DNA of 64,000 nt from Isoalcanivorax pacificus W11-5 (GCF_000299335.2 NZ_CP004387.1:3550994-3614993); one strand, 5' to 3'. Numbered from the stretch's first letter, positions 54,225 through 63,475 are shown. Notes: generated by a model from the letters alone, not told the origin. Made by a program: numbers and translations.

Positions 54225-55394
54225 ATGGACACCATCACCAACCTGCTGGACGCCAAGGGCACACCGCTCGACAAGCAGCGGTTCACCTGGCGTGACATGA
54301 GCAGCCCGCCGATCAGCAAACTCGACGACGATGCCTTCACCCGCGTGCGCATCATTCTCATGAACGGCATTGAAACCGACGCCCTGCGCCTGAAGCACAT
54401 CGGCGCCCGGCTGTATGGCGAGCTGCGTGCGCCGCTGGCCCAGGTACGGCGCGTCGAGCACCACCAGCAAACCACCATCAACTGGCTGCTTTCGGCCGAC
54501 CATTCGCCGCTGGAAACCACCATCGCCTATGAGCAGGTGGCCATCGAGGTCACGGCGGCCGTGGCGCAGAACGAGCCGGACCCGTATCAGGCGCAGACCT
54601 ATCGCTTCGGGTTGCTGGAGGATTTCGATCATCTGTATCGCTACGCGGCGATGCTGGATCGCCTGGAGGGCAAGGATGCCAACAATATCCTGCAAAGCTA
54701 CACCGACATCATTCCCGGGCGGCCAACGTCAGAGCATCACCGCGCACCGGGTGACGATCTGCGTGAGCACTACCAGCGCGATGACGCGGCGCTGATTACC
54801 AAAATCCATGCCGCCATGATCACCGCGGCGGAATACCAGACTCACGATTACTACATGAATATCGGCCCGTTGTTCGCTGATCCGGTAGCGCGCTCGCTGT
54901 ATGCGGAAATCGCCTCGGTGGAAGAACAGCACGTCACCCAGTACAGCTCATTGATGGACCCCTCGGAAAGCTTTCTCGAAAAATGGCTGATCCACGAAGT
55001 CATGGAAGCCTACAACTATCTTTCCTGCATGGAACAGGAAGACAACCCGCGCATCCGCGCCATCTGGGAGCGTTTTCTGGACTACGAGCTTGGCCATATG
55101 AACCTGGTCATGGAGCTGTTCAAGCAGCATGAACGCCGCGACCCGGCGGAGATTCTGTCCGGCGCCATGCCCCGCCTGATGCAGCTGAAAAGCCAGCGCG
55201 ATTTTGTTCGCAAAGTGGTGTCAGAAGAAGTGGATCTGCGGGCACACGGCATCAACTATGTGCCTGCCGACGAAGAAAGCCGCGCCACGCTTGATTACCG
55301 CCAGCACCTTCATTCCCAGGGTATTCCGTCAAACATCGTGTCCGCCGGCTACCGCTGGGCACCCGGCACCGAACTCAGCCGGGACGCATCCTGA
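54225..55394 (+). CDS. Ferritin-like diiron-type protein (unnamed)
   Basis: This 389-residue soluble protein has no signal peptide. Four long helices carry Glu/His motifs typical of ferritin-like diiron folds: HAAMITAAEYQTHDYYMNIG, YAEIASVEEQHVTQY (EExxH), IHEVMEAYNYLSCMEQE and FLDYELGHMNLVMELFKQHE (ExxH). The N-terminal 140 residues are a separate helical region with HHQQTTINWLL. I do not recognise a named family; oxidase, peroxide-scavenging or iron-storage roles are all possible. AGGAGG lies seven bases before ATG 54225. A second ferritin-like gene follows after 34 bases. Confidence 0.7.
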   Translation: MDTITNLLDAKGTPLDKQRFTWRDMSSPPISKLDDDAFTRVRIILMNGIETDALRLKHIGARLYGELRAPLAQVRRVEHHQQTTINWLLSADHSPLETTIAYEQVAIEVTAAVAQNEPDPYQAQTYRFGLLEDFDHLYRYAAMLDRLEGKDANNILQSYTDIIPGRPTSEHHRAPGDDLREHYQRDDAALITKIHAAMITAAEYQTHDYYMNIGPLFADPVARSLYAEIASVEEQHVTQYSSLMDPSESFLEKWLIHEVMEAYNYLSCMEQEDNPRIRAIWERFLDYELGHMNLVMELFKQHERRDPAEILSGAMPRLMQLKSQRDFVRKVVSEEVDLRAHGINYVPADEESRATLDYRQHLHSQGIPSNIVSAGYRWAPGTELSRDAS

Positions 55395-55428
55395 GCCGGT
55401 GACCGCCCCACCCACAAGGAGCAGAGCC

Positions 55429-56145
55429 ATGAGCCATTCTTCCATTGGCATGAATCGCACCGGCATCCAGATGTCACCGCTGCAAAGTCAGCAGCAGACC
55501 GATATCGCCGAAGACACAGCGCCGACCTTGCCCGGCGATGCCTCGGACCTGGCGAGCGCCAGGCAACGCCACATCAGCCCCGACGACAGCATCGGTTCGG
55601 TGCCACTGCCCGGTTCATTGAAAGGCGCCGTGAAAACCACCGTGCAAAAAGTGACGGGCCATCATCCCGCGATGCTGATCGACAAACTCGGCGAGCGGCT
55701 GGCGTTCGAACGCAACGGTGTGCGGCTCTATGACGCGCTGATTGCCAAGGCCACCGCGCTGGCCGTCAGTGCAGAGCGGATCGCACGGCTGCACCATTTC
55801 CGGGGCGAAGAAGCCGAGCACATGGAGCGGGTCAAGCGCGCCATGGAGCAGATCGGCGCCGACCCCACCGCGCAGACCCCGGCAGCCGATGTCGCGGGTG
55901 TCGCCGCGATCGGCGTGCTGCAGGTGATCACCGATCCCCGCACCAGCTTTTCGCAATCACTGGACGCCCTGCTCACCGCAGAGCTGACAGACAACGCCGC
56001 CTGGGAACTGCTGATCGACATGGCCCGTGACGCCGGGCAACAGGAGATGGTGTCCTCGTTCACCCAGGCGCTGGAGCAGGAGCAGGATCACCTGGGCACG
56101 GTGCGCATCTGGTTGCGCGAAGAGCTTGATTTGCAGGGTGCCTGA
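55429..56145 (+). CDS. Ferritin-like diiron-type protein, second gene of the pair
   Basis: This 238-residue soluble protein has a disordered Gln/Asp/Pro-rich start (residues 1-60) and a four-helix core: LGERLAFERNGVRLYDALIAK, FRGEEAEHMERVKRAM (EExxH), LLTAELTDNAAWELLIDMA and FTQALEQEQDHLGTVRIWL. The Glu/His spacing fits a rubrerythrin/ferritin diiron site. AAGGAG precedes the ATG. It is co-oriented with the larger ferritin-like gene and ends at a very strong hairpin, so the two probably form a two-gene operon and may assemble together. Confidence 0.75.
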   Translation: MSHSSIGMNRTGIQMSPLQSQQQTDIAEDTAPTLPGDASDLASARQRHISPDDSIGSVPLPGSLKGAVKTTVQKVTGHHPAMLIDKLGERLAFERNGVRLYDALIAKATALAVSAERIARLHHFRGEEAEHMERVKRAMEQIGADPTAQTPAADVAGVAAIGVLQVITDPRTSFSQSLDALLTAELTDNAAWELLIDMARDAGQQEMVSSFTQALEQEQDHLGTVRIWLREELDLQGA

Positions 56146-56161
56146 GCAGGCAGCAGGTGAT

Positions 56162-56201
56162 CCGTCTGGCGGGTGGCGCTATCAAGCCACCCGCCAGACG
56201 G
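56162..56201. terminator. Perfect 16-bp hairpin between convergent genes
   Basis: CCGTCTGGCGGGTGGC (56162-56177) pairs without mismatch with 56186-56201 around an eight-base loop. No T-run follows, but position between two convergent ends and stem strength suggest a bidirectional terminator or roadblock. Confidence 0.75.
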
Positions 56202-56217
56202 TGTCAGCGAAGGCCGG

Positions 56218-59200
56218 TCAGAATGCCCAGTGCAATGCAGCCTGGCCACCATGGTCTGACACACCGCCACCGGCCTGGCCCGCGTAGCCAATACGCAGTG
56301 AGGCGCGGTCCGCCAGCGACAGCGTGACGCCGGCTTCCATCACCAGCGTATCGCGCGCCAGCGGTGCGGCGTCGATGTCGAAGGTTTCGCCGCCGGCAAA
56401 GCGCAACGCAGTATCCGGCGTGACGTCGCCCAGCGCATGGCGCCAGCCCAGACTGCCGTGCACGCGCATACCGCCCAGCGTGGTGGACGGGCGCACACCC
56501 AGCGTCGTGAAGGTGACATCGGTATTGCCCTGCTCACCGCGCAACGCGGTGGCACCGCCACGCTCACTGCCGCTGTTCAACTGCAGGTGCAGTTGCGCCA
56601 GCTGTGCAAAACCCTCCACCGACGTGGTGTCATCGCCCAGGCGATACCCCAGCTCACCGAAACCCTGCAACGTGTTGGCGCTGCGCTCGCCGGTGAGGGT
56701 TTCGTTCAACCCGCCGACCGCAACGCGGCGCTCGGTATCCAGTTGCTGATGGCTGTAGAACAAACCACCGCGCACGGCCAGCGCACCACGGCGGGACTCG
56801 CCGTACAGGCCCAGGTGCAGGCTGTCGATGTCCGCATCACCACGGCGCGACGCCAGGCCCAGATCAGTGCGGCTGTAGCCGGCCAGCAGGCCGGCGCGGC
56901 CGCCGTTATCCAGCGCCGTGTCGATGCCAAGCAGGAAACCCTGTGTATCACGGTCCATGTCCGCCGTGCCGCGTTCGCCATCGCTGCGGCCCCAGTTGCC
57001 GAACGGACGCACCCAGCCGGTGTAACCATTGCCTTGCGCCAGCGTCGTGTCACCGGCACCGCCGCGCAGACGATCCGTGGCGGCATCGCGCAGCAGGCGG
57101 CTTTCTTCCAGCAGCGCGGTCAGGGCGCTGGCGTGCAGTTCGCCGGACAGCTGGTCGTAGCTCTGCTGCACCGTCGCCGGCGTGCCCGCCTGGGTGACGA
57201 TTTCGTCGTACACCGCATTGCCCGCGCCCAGCGCTTCAATGGCGTGCGCCACCGCCGTCTGGTTATGGCTGTTGGCGAAGCTGGCAAAGGCGATGTCGTT
57301 GCGGCGCAGTTCCAGGTCCACCGTGGTGGCGCCGTAGATCAGGTCCGCATCGAGGAACAGGAACGTGGATGCGACATCATCAAAGCTGTCGATCAGGCCG
57401 CCATCGGCGGTCAGGATGCGGTACGTGCTGATCGGGCTGTATTCACCCACTTCGCCCACATGCAGCACCGAACCGGCCAGTGTCGCCGTGCCCGTCACGT
57501 ACACATGATCGCTATTGGTGCCCGCCGGGTTCACTTCCACATCAAACACACCGCCCGGCACGAACGTCAGGTCACCGTCGATGGTCAGTTCGCCGATGGA
57601 GTTGCCCGCCGCCAGCGTCCCGCCATTGCCGATGGTGGTGTCGCCCACCGTGCCCGTGCCTTGCAGGCGACCGCCCGCCTGCACGTCCACGTCACCGCCA
57701 AGCACCGTATTCACCGCAAACACACCGCCCGACACCGTGTGCGTGCCATTGAAGGCCGCCGCATTGCCGGTCAGCGTCAGGGTACCGCTACCGGTCTTGC
57801 TGAGCGTGCCGGTGCCCGCCGAGAAGGTGCCGGAGAACAGCGCGTTGCCGGCGCCGCCGATGGTCAGCAGATAATCGCCGAGATCCACATCGCCGCTGAA
57901 ACTGGCGCTGCCCTGCTCCAGCTGCAGGAGCGAGTCGGTCAGCTGCACCGTGTCGTGTGCCAGGGCGATATCGCCACGGGTGGCGAGGGTGCCACCGTCC
58001 AGTTCCAGCGTGCCGGTACCCAGCACCTGGTTCGCCGCCAGCGTCAGCGTGCCGCCGGCCAGATTCACATTGCCGGCAAACTGGGCGTTGGCGCCGGTCA
58101 GCACGGTGCCACCCGCCAGATGTTTCACCTTGCCGGAGGTGCCACCGCCCACCACGCTGTCGCTCAGGAACGCAGCAAATTCATAGTCGGTGTCGGTGTG
58201 GTTGAACACCAGCGTGCCGTCGCCCAGGCCGAAATGGAAACGCTCCACCCCCAGCGTGCCCGCTGCGACCGCCGCATCGCCTTCGGCAGCGCCGATATTG
58301 ACCACACCCTGGCCCGTGGCCTGGTTGCCGACCACCACCGCAGTGGGATCGTCCGGATACAGGTCACGGCGCACCAGCACCAGCGCGGCGCCGTCGGCCA
58401 GCGTCATCTCGCCCTGGCCTTCATGGCCGACCATCACATAGCGTTGCCCCGACCATTGCGTGCCGGCCCCGGTGAGCGTCACCGTGCCCTGGCTCCCGTC
58501 ATACCAGCCCAGGATGCCTTCCAGCGCCGACAGCCCGGCACCGGAGGCCAGCGATACTTCGCCCACACCGCGCTGGCCAATCTGGGCCATGCCGGCGAAC
58601 GACAACTGGGCGCCGTTACTCGCCAGTAACTGGCCCGTGCCGATCGCGGTGTCGTCATACTGGCCCAGCGACAGATGCAGGCCACCATTGATGGAGGCCC
58701 CGTCGGTGACCGTCACCGTCCCCTGGCCACGACCACCGATCGCGAGCGTATTGGCCAGTTCCCAGTGCGTGTCGTCGCCGGTCACCAGCACAGTGGCCAC
58801 GCCGTCGTTGGAGAAGCCTATCGAGGTGGCATTGGTGTTGATCTGGGCACCGGCTTCAAAGGTCACCGTGGCGGTACCGTTTTCCGCCAGCACCATGCCG
58901 CCGGTGGCGATCAGCGAGCTGCCCGCGCCCGACACCAGCAGATAGCCTTCCGAGCCCGTCGTCGCCCCGACGCTGGCGTTCTGCGTTGTCACCGTAGCAC
59001 CGTCGAGAATGTTCAGGTCACCGCGCGTATAAAGCCCGACATTGAGAAAAGCCCCGGGATTCCAGTCGCCGCCGAAATCATCCGGCACCGTAACGACCTC
59101 ACCGGCATCAATGACATTTTCATGCGGTGACGCCTGGACAACAGACGCAACCGGCGCGCCAGACAGTAGCAAAGCGGCCGCCACGCGTTGCCATCGCAGC

Positions 59201-59226
59201 GCGGCAGGTACAGGTTTCATTTTCAT
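56218..59226 (-). CDS. Type Va autotransporter (adhesin-like passenger)
   Basis: This 1,002-residue protein has a signal peptide (RVAAALLLSGAPVASVVQA), a long beta-helix passenger (about 40-700) with many short glycine-rich repeats such as LLVSGAGSSLIATGG and GNGGTLAAGNSIGELTIDGDL (PATR-type), and a 12-strand translocator domain (about 730-1002) starting TGWVRPFGNWGRSDGERG and ending in HWAF, with the terminal Phe needed by BamA. No protease or lipase motif is seen, so adhesion or aggregation is likely. ATG 59226 follows GGGGG; a second ATG is two codons later. Confidence 0.93.
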   Translation of the reverse strand: MKMKPVPAALRWQRVAAALLLSGAPVASVVQASPHENVIDAGEVVTVPDDFGGDWNPGAFLNVGLYTRGDLNILDGATVTTQNASVGATTGSEGYLLVSGAGSSLIATGGMVLAENGTATVTFEAGAQINTNATSIGFSNDGVATVLVTGDDTHWELANTLAIGGRGQGTVTVTDGASINGGLHLSLGQYDDTAIGTGQLLASNGAQLSFAGMAQIGQRGVGEVSLASGAGLSALEGILGWYDGSQGTVTLTGAGTQWSGQRYVMVGHEGQGEMTLADGAALVLVRRDLYPDDPTAVVVGNQATGQGVVNIGAAEGDAAVAAGTLGVERFHFGLGDGTLVFNHTDTDYEFAAFLSDSVVGGGTSGKVKHLAGGTVLTGANAQFAGNVNLAGGTLTLAANQVLGTGTLELDGGTLATRGDIALAHDTVQLTDSLLQLEQGSASFSGDVDLGDYLLTIGGAGNALFSGTFSAGTGTLSKTGSGTLTLTGNAAAFNGTHTVSGGVFAVNTVLGGDVDVQAGGRLQGTGTVGDTTIGNGGTLAAGNSIGELTIDGDLTFVPGGVFDVEVNPAGTNSDHVYVTGTATLAGSVLHVGEVGEYSPISTYRILTADGGLIDSFDDVASTFLFLDADLIYGATTVDLELRRNDIAFASFANSHNQTAVAHAIEALGAGNAVYDEIVTQAGTPATVQQSYDQLSGELHASALTALLEESRLLRDAATDRLRGGAGDTTLAQGNGYTGWVRPFGNWGRSDGERGTADMDRDTQGFLLGIDTALDNGGRAGLLAGYSRTDLGLASRRGDADIDSLHLGLYGESRRGALAVRGGLFYSHQQLDTERRVAVGGLNETLTGERSANTLQGFGELGYRLGDDTTSVEGFAQLAQLHLQLNSGSERGGATALRGEQGNTDVTFTTLGVRPSTTLGGMRVHGSLGWRHALGDVTPDTALRFAGGETFDIDAAPLARDTLVMEAGVTLSLADRASLRIGYAGQAGGGVSDHGGQAALHWAF

Positions 59227-59476
59227 TTTTTCCCCCAAGAAGAACTATCGTTTCCGTACGATCTGACCGGCGTGCCACACCCGCCGCGACACACCGGGGC
59301 GGGATCAGTGAACGCGCATCAGGACGCGCCCGGCCCATGCTAAGGTGTGATGCAGTGCTCAGAAAGGCCCACCATGGACCATGGCTCCATATTTGTTATC
59401 CCGGCGTCCACAGCAGACACCACCTGTACAGACGGCGCCCTCCCCGGCAGGATAATGCCCTTCATTTCACGGACCG

Positions 59477-59923
59477 ATGCCCATGCCCGCAGCTGAAATC
59501 CTCGCCACCCTTGCCGCCGGCGGCTTCTTTCTCACCGGCCTGCTGACCGGTGTGTGGAAGTACCTGCAGATCCATCAGAGCGAACGTGGCGAAGCCCATC
59601 CCTATGTGAACATCGCCCACCGCACGGCGTTGCTGTACAGCTTTGCCTGCCTGCTGCTGGTGCATTTCACGCAGCTCAGCCAACTGGACGGCACGCTGGA
59701 ATTGCTGGCAGTCGCGGCCCAGGTGCTGTTCTTCGCGCTGGCGGTATTGTCCTATGTGCTGCATGGCTGGCTGGGCGATACCGACAATCAGTTGCGGCGG
59801 CCGTTTGTACTGAGCCGCTGGCGGGTACCGGGTGTGATGATGGGCGGCTTCATGACGCTGCTGATCATCGGCGAAATCGGCGGTTTTCTGGTGTTGTTTG
59901 CCGGCGTGATCCTGGCGCTGTAA
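59477..59923 (+). CDS. Small four-helix membrane protein, unknown
   Basis: This 148-residue protein has four hydrophobic segments: LATLAAGGFFLTGLLTGVW, ALLYSFACLLLVHFT, LAVAAQVLFFALAVLSYVLHGWLG and GFMTLLIIGEIGGFLVLFAGVIL. HISXXHR-like residues (YVNIAHRTALLY) near the first loop are common in heme-binding membrane proteins, but I would not claim heme. It is divergent from the autotransporter and ends three bases before a convergent gene. Confidence 0.75.
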   Translation: MPMPAAEILATLAAGGFFLTGLLTGVWKYLQIHQSERGEAHPYVNIAHRTALLYSFACLLLVHFTQLSQLDGTLELLAVAAQVLFFALAVLSYVLHGWLGDTDNQLRRPFVLSRWRVPGVMMGGFMTLLIIGEIGGFLVLFAGVILAL

Positions 59924-59926
59924 CCG

Positions 59927-60655
59927 TCAGCGACAGTAGCGCACGCCACGCGTGCCGAAGTGGAAATGGTTGGCGTGCGGTGCGTTGTAGTCCGGGCCCA
60001 ATACCGTACCGAAATAATCACAGGCGGCAGCGTGCGCCGCGCGCAGGAATTCACCGTGCTGCGGCCGCTCGTGATTGTCCCAGTCATCCAGCACGACAAG
60101 GCGCGTACCGTCCGCCAGCCGAAACCCTGCGACATCCAGCGCCGTGGCGATGGCGTGTTCGCTGCGACGCGCATTGGCGCGGTGATAGATATTGCGGCAG
60201 GAAAAACTGCCGAAGTGATTCACCGCCGCTACCGGCTCACCAAAGGTTTCGCGCGCCAACGGCTGCAACGCCTGCTGTTCATACATCAGCCACGCCACCG
60301 CCATGGGACAATGCGCCGTAAAGGGTGCATTGAACGCCACGCTGGTACTGCGCACCCGCACCACATTGGTTAGCGGGCAGGACGGCGCCGGAGTGTAATC
60401 CGCCAGGGGCAGGTAATCGGCGCTGCCCGTCGGCGCAGTGGCCAGCACATCCAGACACGCCTGCATGGGGGCGTCGCGCAGACGCATCAGTTTCCAGCGT
60501 GTCACCGGCGTCATCTCGTGCGAGATCGACAACGGCGCCCAGGGCTGCCAGGCCGGCGGCAGTAGCCGCCACGGCCGCCACACCAGCGTCAGCGCCAGCA
60601 CCGCAAGCAACAGCAGCGGTATCAGCACTCGTTGATGAAAGGGATGTTCAGACAC
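59927..60655 (-). CDS. Extensin-like (DUF D-Ala-D-Ala carboxypeptidase-type) protein
   Basis: The 242-residue protein has one N-terminal membrane anchor (VLIPLLLLAVLALTLVW), then an extensin-like C-terminal domain found in bacteria: CPLTNVVRVRS, CPMAVAWLMYEQQAL, GSFSCRNIYHRANARRSEHAIATALDVAGFRLADG and HFHFGTRGVRYC. The conserved HAxAxAxDV and HFHF pattern resembles the zinc-peptidase VanY/M15 fold, suggesting a cell-wall peptidase. GTG 60655, with GGAG five bases upstream, is the start. Confidence 0.85.
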   Translation of the reverse strand: MSEHPFHQRVLIPLLLLAVLALTLVWRPWRLLPPAWQPWAPLSISHEMTPVTRWKLMRLRDAPMQACLDVLATAPTGSADYLPLADYTPAPSCPLTNVVRVRSTSVAFNAPFTAHCPMAVAWLMYEQQALQPLARETFGEPVAAVNHFGSFSCRNIYHRANARRSEHAIATALDVAGFRLADGTRLVVLDDWDNHERPQHGEFLRAAHAAACDYFGTVLGPDYNAPHANHFHFGTRGVRYCR

Positions 60656-60820
60656 AGGGTCTCCGGCAATCGCACGCTCATCTATGGAGACTGCCCCAGC
60701 ACTCCGGTGTTCCTGCTTTTTGCACCCGGATGCCACACCGACGCTGATACACTACTGCGAAAGCGCCCCATGACAGACATCGTCGCGGCCACCATTGGCT
60801 TTACCGCGGAGAAAGTACCC

Positions 60821-61513
60821 ATGCAGCACGTCACACTCTGGGACCTGCCGTTACGGCTGTTTCACTGGGGCCTGGTGATCGCAGTCGCCGGTGCACTCAT
60901 CACCCTGCAACTCGGCGGCAACCTGATGATCTGGCATGAACGCTTCGGCCTGGCCGTGATCGGCCTGCTGACGTTCCGTCTGGTGTGGGGGGTGATCGGC
61001 CCGTATCACGCACGCTTTATCACGTTTTTTCCTACCCCCGTGCGACTGCGCGCGTACCTGCGCGGCGAATGGCAGGGCACCGGCCATAATCCACTGGGTG
61101 CGCTGTCGGTGTTTGCATTGCTGGGTGTGTTCGGCTGGCAGGCCATCAGTGGCCTGTTCAGTTATGACGACATCGGTTTTGGCGGGCCGCTGCGCTCGCT
61201 GGTATCGGGCGCCACAGTGGAACGGCTCAGTGGGCTACATCGGGACGGTGAGTGGTGGCTGTACGGCCTGATCGCCCTGCATGTGCTGGCGATCCTGGTC
61301 TATGCGCTGCGCGGCAGGCACCTGACCGGCGCGATGATTCACGGCCGCACTCCTGTCGACACGATACCGGCGGCGCTTCATTCAACACACCGGGCAACCG
61401 TGCGCTGGCCCGCGCTGGTGATTGCGCTCGTCATCGCGGCCGCCGCCGTATGGCTGGCCAGTGGCGTCTGGATCGACACACCACCACCGGCCCCGGCGGC
61501 GCCTGCCTGGTAA
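60821..61513 (+). CDS. Cytochrome b561-family membrane protein
   Basis: This 230-residue diheme-type cytochrome b has the LWDLPLRLFHWGLVIAVAGAL start, with His in helix 1, WHERFGLAVIGLLTFRLVWGVIGP in helix 2, SVFALLGVFGWQAISGLFSYDDI and EWWLYGLIALHVLAILVYALRGRHLTGAMIHGR in helix 4, giving the expected histidines for two hemes. It passes electrons to a periplasmic cytochrome. ATG 60821 has GGAG nine bases upstream. The cytochrome c-prime gene is directly convergent downstream. Confidence 0.9.
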   Translation: MQHVTLWDLPLRLFHWGLVIAVAGALITLQLGGNLMIWHERFGLAVIGLLTFRLVWGVIGPYHARFITFFPTPVRLRAYLRGEWQGTGHNPLGALSVFALLGVFGWQAISGLFSYDDIGFGGPLRSLVSGATVERLSGLHRDGEWWLYGLIALHVLAILVYALRGRHLTGAMIHGRTPVDTIPAALHSTHRATVRWPALVIALVIAAAAVWLASGVWIDTPPPAPAAPAW

Positions 61514-61534
61514 GGCAGCGCCGCCAACACGCAC

Positions 61535-62017
61535 TCAGCGCGCGCGATATTTATCGTGGCAAGCCTTGCAGGTTTGCCCCAGTTCGCCAAACGCGGCACG
61601 GATCTTCGCCTGGTCGCCGGTCTGCGCCTGCTCCAGCAGGTTGTCGGCAGCGCGGTTCATGTTATTGCCCAGCGTCGCCACATCAGGAAAATTCTGGAAC
61701 AGTTCCGGCCGCGCACGCGTACGCTGATCCCCGACATCCTCGTCGGTTCCTGGCCCGAACAACGCGCCCATGCCGGAGTTGGCGATACCGGCGATGGCCC
61801 GCGCTGCCGCTTCCACCTGCGCCGGATCATAGGCCACGCTGCCGTCCACGACCTGTGCCTTGATCTTGCCCATGTTCCAGGACATGAAACTGTAGCCGGC
61901 CTTGCGGAATTTGATCTGGTCTTCGGCGGACGGTGATTGCGCCTGCGCCACCAGCGCAACGGCCATGCCGGCACCCAGCGTCAGGGCACACAGTGTGCGA
62001 GTGAAAGTGAGGTTCAT
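61535..62017 (-). CDS. Cytochrome c-prime / c556-type
   Basis: This 160-residue protein has a signal peptide (LCALTLGAGMAVALVAQAQ) and a four-helix-bundle cytochrome with the heme motif CKACHDKYR at the C-terminus. Cytochrome c-prime proteins bind NO or CO, and c556 members transfer electrons. It faces the b561-like gene, a combination seen in several proteobacteria; they may work as a pair although they are transcribed toward each other. Confidence 0.92.
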   Translation of the reverse strand: MNLTFTRTLCALTLGAGMAVALVAQAQSPSAEDQIKFRKAGYSFMSWNMGKIKAQVVDGSVAYDPAQVEAAARAIAGIANSGMGALFGPGTDEDVGDQRTRARPELFQNFPDVATLGNNMNRAADNLLEQAQTGDQAKIRAAFGELGQTCKACHDKYRAR

Positions 62018-62206
62018 GCGTCGTACTCCTGATCATCGACCATGCGGCCAGCGTCGGCGCACCGGGATCACCAGCGCGCCAGAAAATTCGGAAGGGGTGC
62101 GCGTGCGACACCCGTCCACACGCCCGATGATCTTACGAATACACTTACGTTTTGTGAAGGAATTGCCGTGCTTACACTTGTAAGCACGGCAGCGGCACTG
62201 GACCTG
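62018..62206. other. Intergenic region between cytochrome c-prime start and lipoprotein end
   Basis: 189 bases on the minus side. Apart from the hairpin at 62164-62191, an AT-rich stretch near 62135-62160 could hold the cytochrome promoter. No other content was seen. Confidence 0.45.
62164..62191 (-). terminator. Hairpin after the minus-strand lipoprotein
   Basis: TGCCGTGCTTAC (62164-62175) pairs perfectly with GTAAGCACGGCA (62180-62191) around ACTT. It lies 16 bases beyond the lipoprotein stop and has only a weak T-rich tail on the minus strand. Confidence 0.7.
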
Positions 62207-62755
62207 TCACTGTATTGGCATCACCGACAGGCCGGCATCGCGGATGTCCAGTTGCTGCAGCCGGGCCAGCAGCAGACGGATGTTCTCACGCGCGGCGCCC
62301 TCGATAGCCAGACGCAGGCGGGTGGCGCCCATGAAGGCCTCGCTGGTACGCGCGGTATGGCTGGCCGTGACGGTCTCCGCCAGCAGTTTTTCGCCGGTCC
62401 GGGTGTCCTCCAGTTGATAGAAAACATGCGTGGTGCTGGTCATATTCAGTCCGGCGATGGGGCGGTCCACCGCCACCAGTTGCGCATGCAGGCGATAGCG
62501 ACCGCTCTCCCCCAACAGCCCCTGCTCCGCGAGCGAGGCGATCAAGGCGCCATTGAATGCATCGTTACTGATCTCTGTCATCCACAACGGGTTGGTGGCC
62601 TTGCCACCGGCCACCTCACCGACTTCCACCGCGTCCACCAACGCCACTGGATATTCCGCCGCCGGCGCCCGGTGTACCATGCCGTCCAGTTTCGCGCCGG
62701 ACACACAGCCCGACAGCAACACCGCGACCACTGCCATCCCGATCAGTCTGTTCAT
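62207..62755 (-). CDS. Lipoprotein of unknown function
   Basis: This 182-residue protein has a lipoprotein signal with lipobox LSGC (MAVVAVLLSGCVSG). The mature part has a mix of strands and helices: YPVALVDAVEVGEVAGG, NDAFNGALIASLAEQGLLGESGRYRLHAQLVAVDRPIAG and FYQLEDTRTGEKLLAETV. The pattern resembles lipoproteins that sit in Tol/LptE-like assemblies, but I have no clear family. ATG 62755 is chosen for the signal peptide; the longer frame to 62857 is not supported. Confidence 0.75.
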   Translation of the reverse strand: MNRLIGMAVVAVLLSGCVSGAKLDGMVHRAPAAEYPVALVDAVEVGEVAGGKATNPLWMTEISNDAFNGALIASLAEQGLLGESGRYRLHAQLVAVDRPIAGLNMTSTTHVFYQLEDTRTGEKLLAETVTASHTARTSEAFMGATRLRLAIEGAARENIRLLLARLQQLDIRDAGLSVMPIQ

Positions 62756-62902
62756 GCTTCCAGATTCCCCCTGCTGTTTATTGTGTTGGCGGATGCCGTC
62801 GCCGCGTCGACAACCAGGTGAGAAAAATCCCCTGCGAACTGTGTCCGGCGTCTGCACCCGCAGCGCGATATAGTGGCGGGCTTGCCGACAGGAGTCATCC
62901 CC

Positions 62903-63475
62903 ATGGTGGATTTGCTGACCCTTCTTCCCGCCCTGATCAGCGCCACGCTGATTACCTTCGCCTCATCGATACTGTGCCTGCGCTTTTATCCCACCGCGCC
63001 AAGGGCCAGTCTCTGGGTGGTGGTGTTCACGGTGCTGCTGATCTTGCAGTGCTATGGCACCTGGTTCGGCCTGCCACTGCTGATCAACCGTTACGGCGAT
63101 GACAACCTCCAGCGCTCGCTGATGCTGATGAATGCCCTCGGCCAGTTCGGCGAACTGCTGCTGATCGGCTGCCTGCTGACTGCGGCCTTCATCGACCGCA
63201 CGGCCAGGCAACAGGACGTCACACCGTGCGGGCGCGGGCCCATGATGCTGATACAGGGACTGCTTTCGCTGCTTCTGCTGCCGCCCCTCGGCATCGTGGT
63301 CAGCGTATTTGCCGCCTGGTCGCTGACCGGCAAGCACACCCTGGACCGCCAGGACCACGCTCTGACACGGGCAGGCCTGATACTCGGCGTGCTGGCATTG
63401 CTGTTGCTATTGGGGACGGCGGCGTTCCTGTTCTGGTACGTCATCGCCCTGGCCGGCATGGGCAACATGCGCTGA
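62903..63475 (+). CDS. Four- to five-helix membrane protein, unknown
   Basis: The 190-residue protein has several hydrophobic segments (LLTLLPALISATLITFASSILCL, LWVVVFTVLLILQCY, LLLIGCLLTAAFI, LIQGLLSLLLLPPLGIVVSVFAAW, LILGVLALLLLLGTAAFLFWYVIALAG). No motif is recognised. AGGAG precedes ATG 62903. It stands alone; the next plus-strand gene begins 122 bases later. Confidence 0.7.
   Translation: MVDLLTLLPALISATLITFASSILCLRFYPTAPRASLWVVVFTVLLILQCYGTWFGLPLLINRYGDDNLQRSLMLMNALGQFGELLLIGCLLTAAFIDRTARQQDVTPCGRGPMMLIQGLLSLLLLPPLGIVVSVFAAWSLTGKHTLDRQDHALTRAGLILGVLALLLLLGTAAFLFWYVIALAGMGNMR

Noticed and set aside
56437-58629. Long plus-strand open frame (730 codons) opposite the autotransporter
   Set aside because: Shadow of the autotransporter gene; composition is Arg/Gln/Ala-rich without any recognisable fold.
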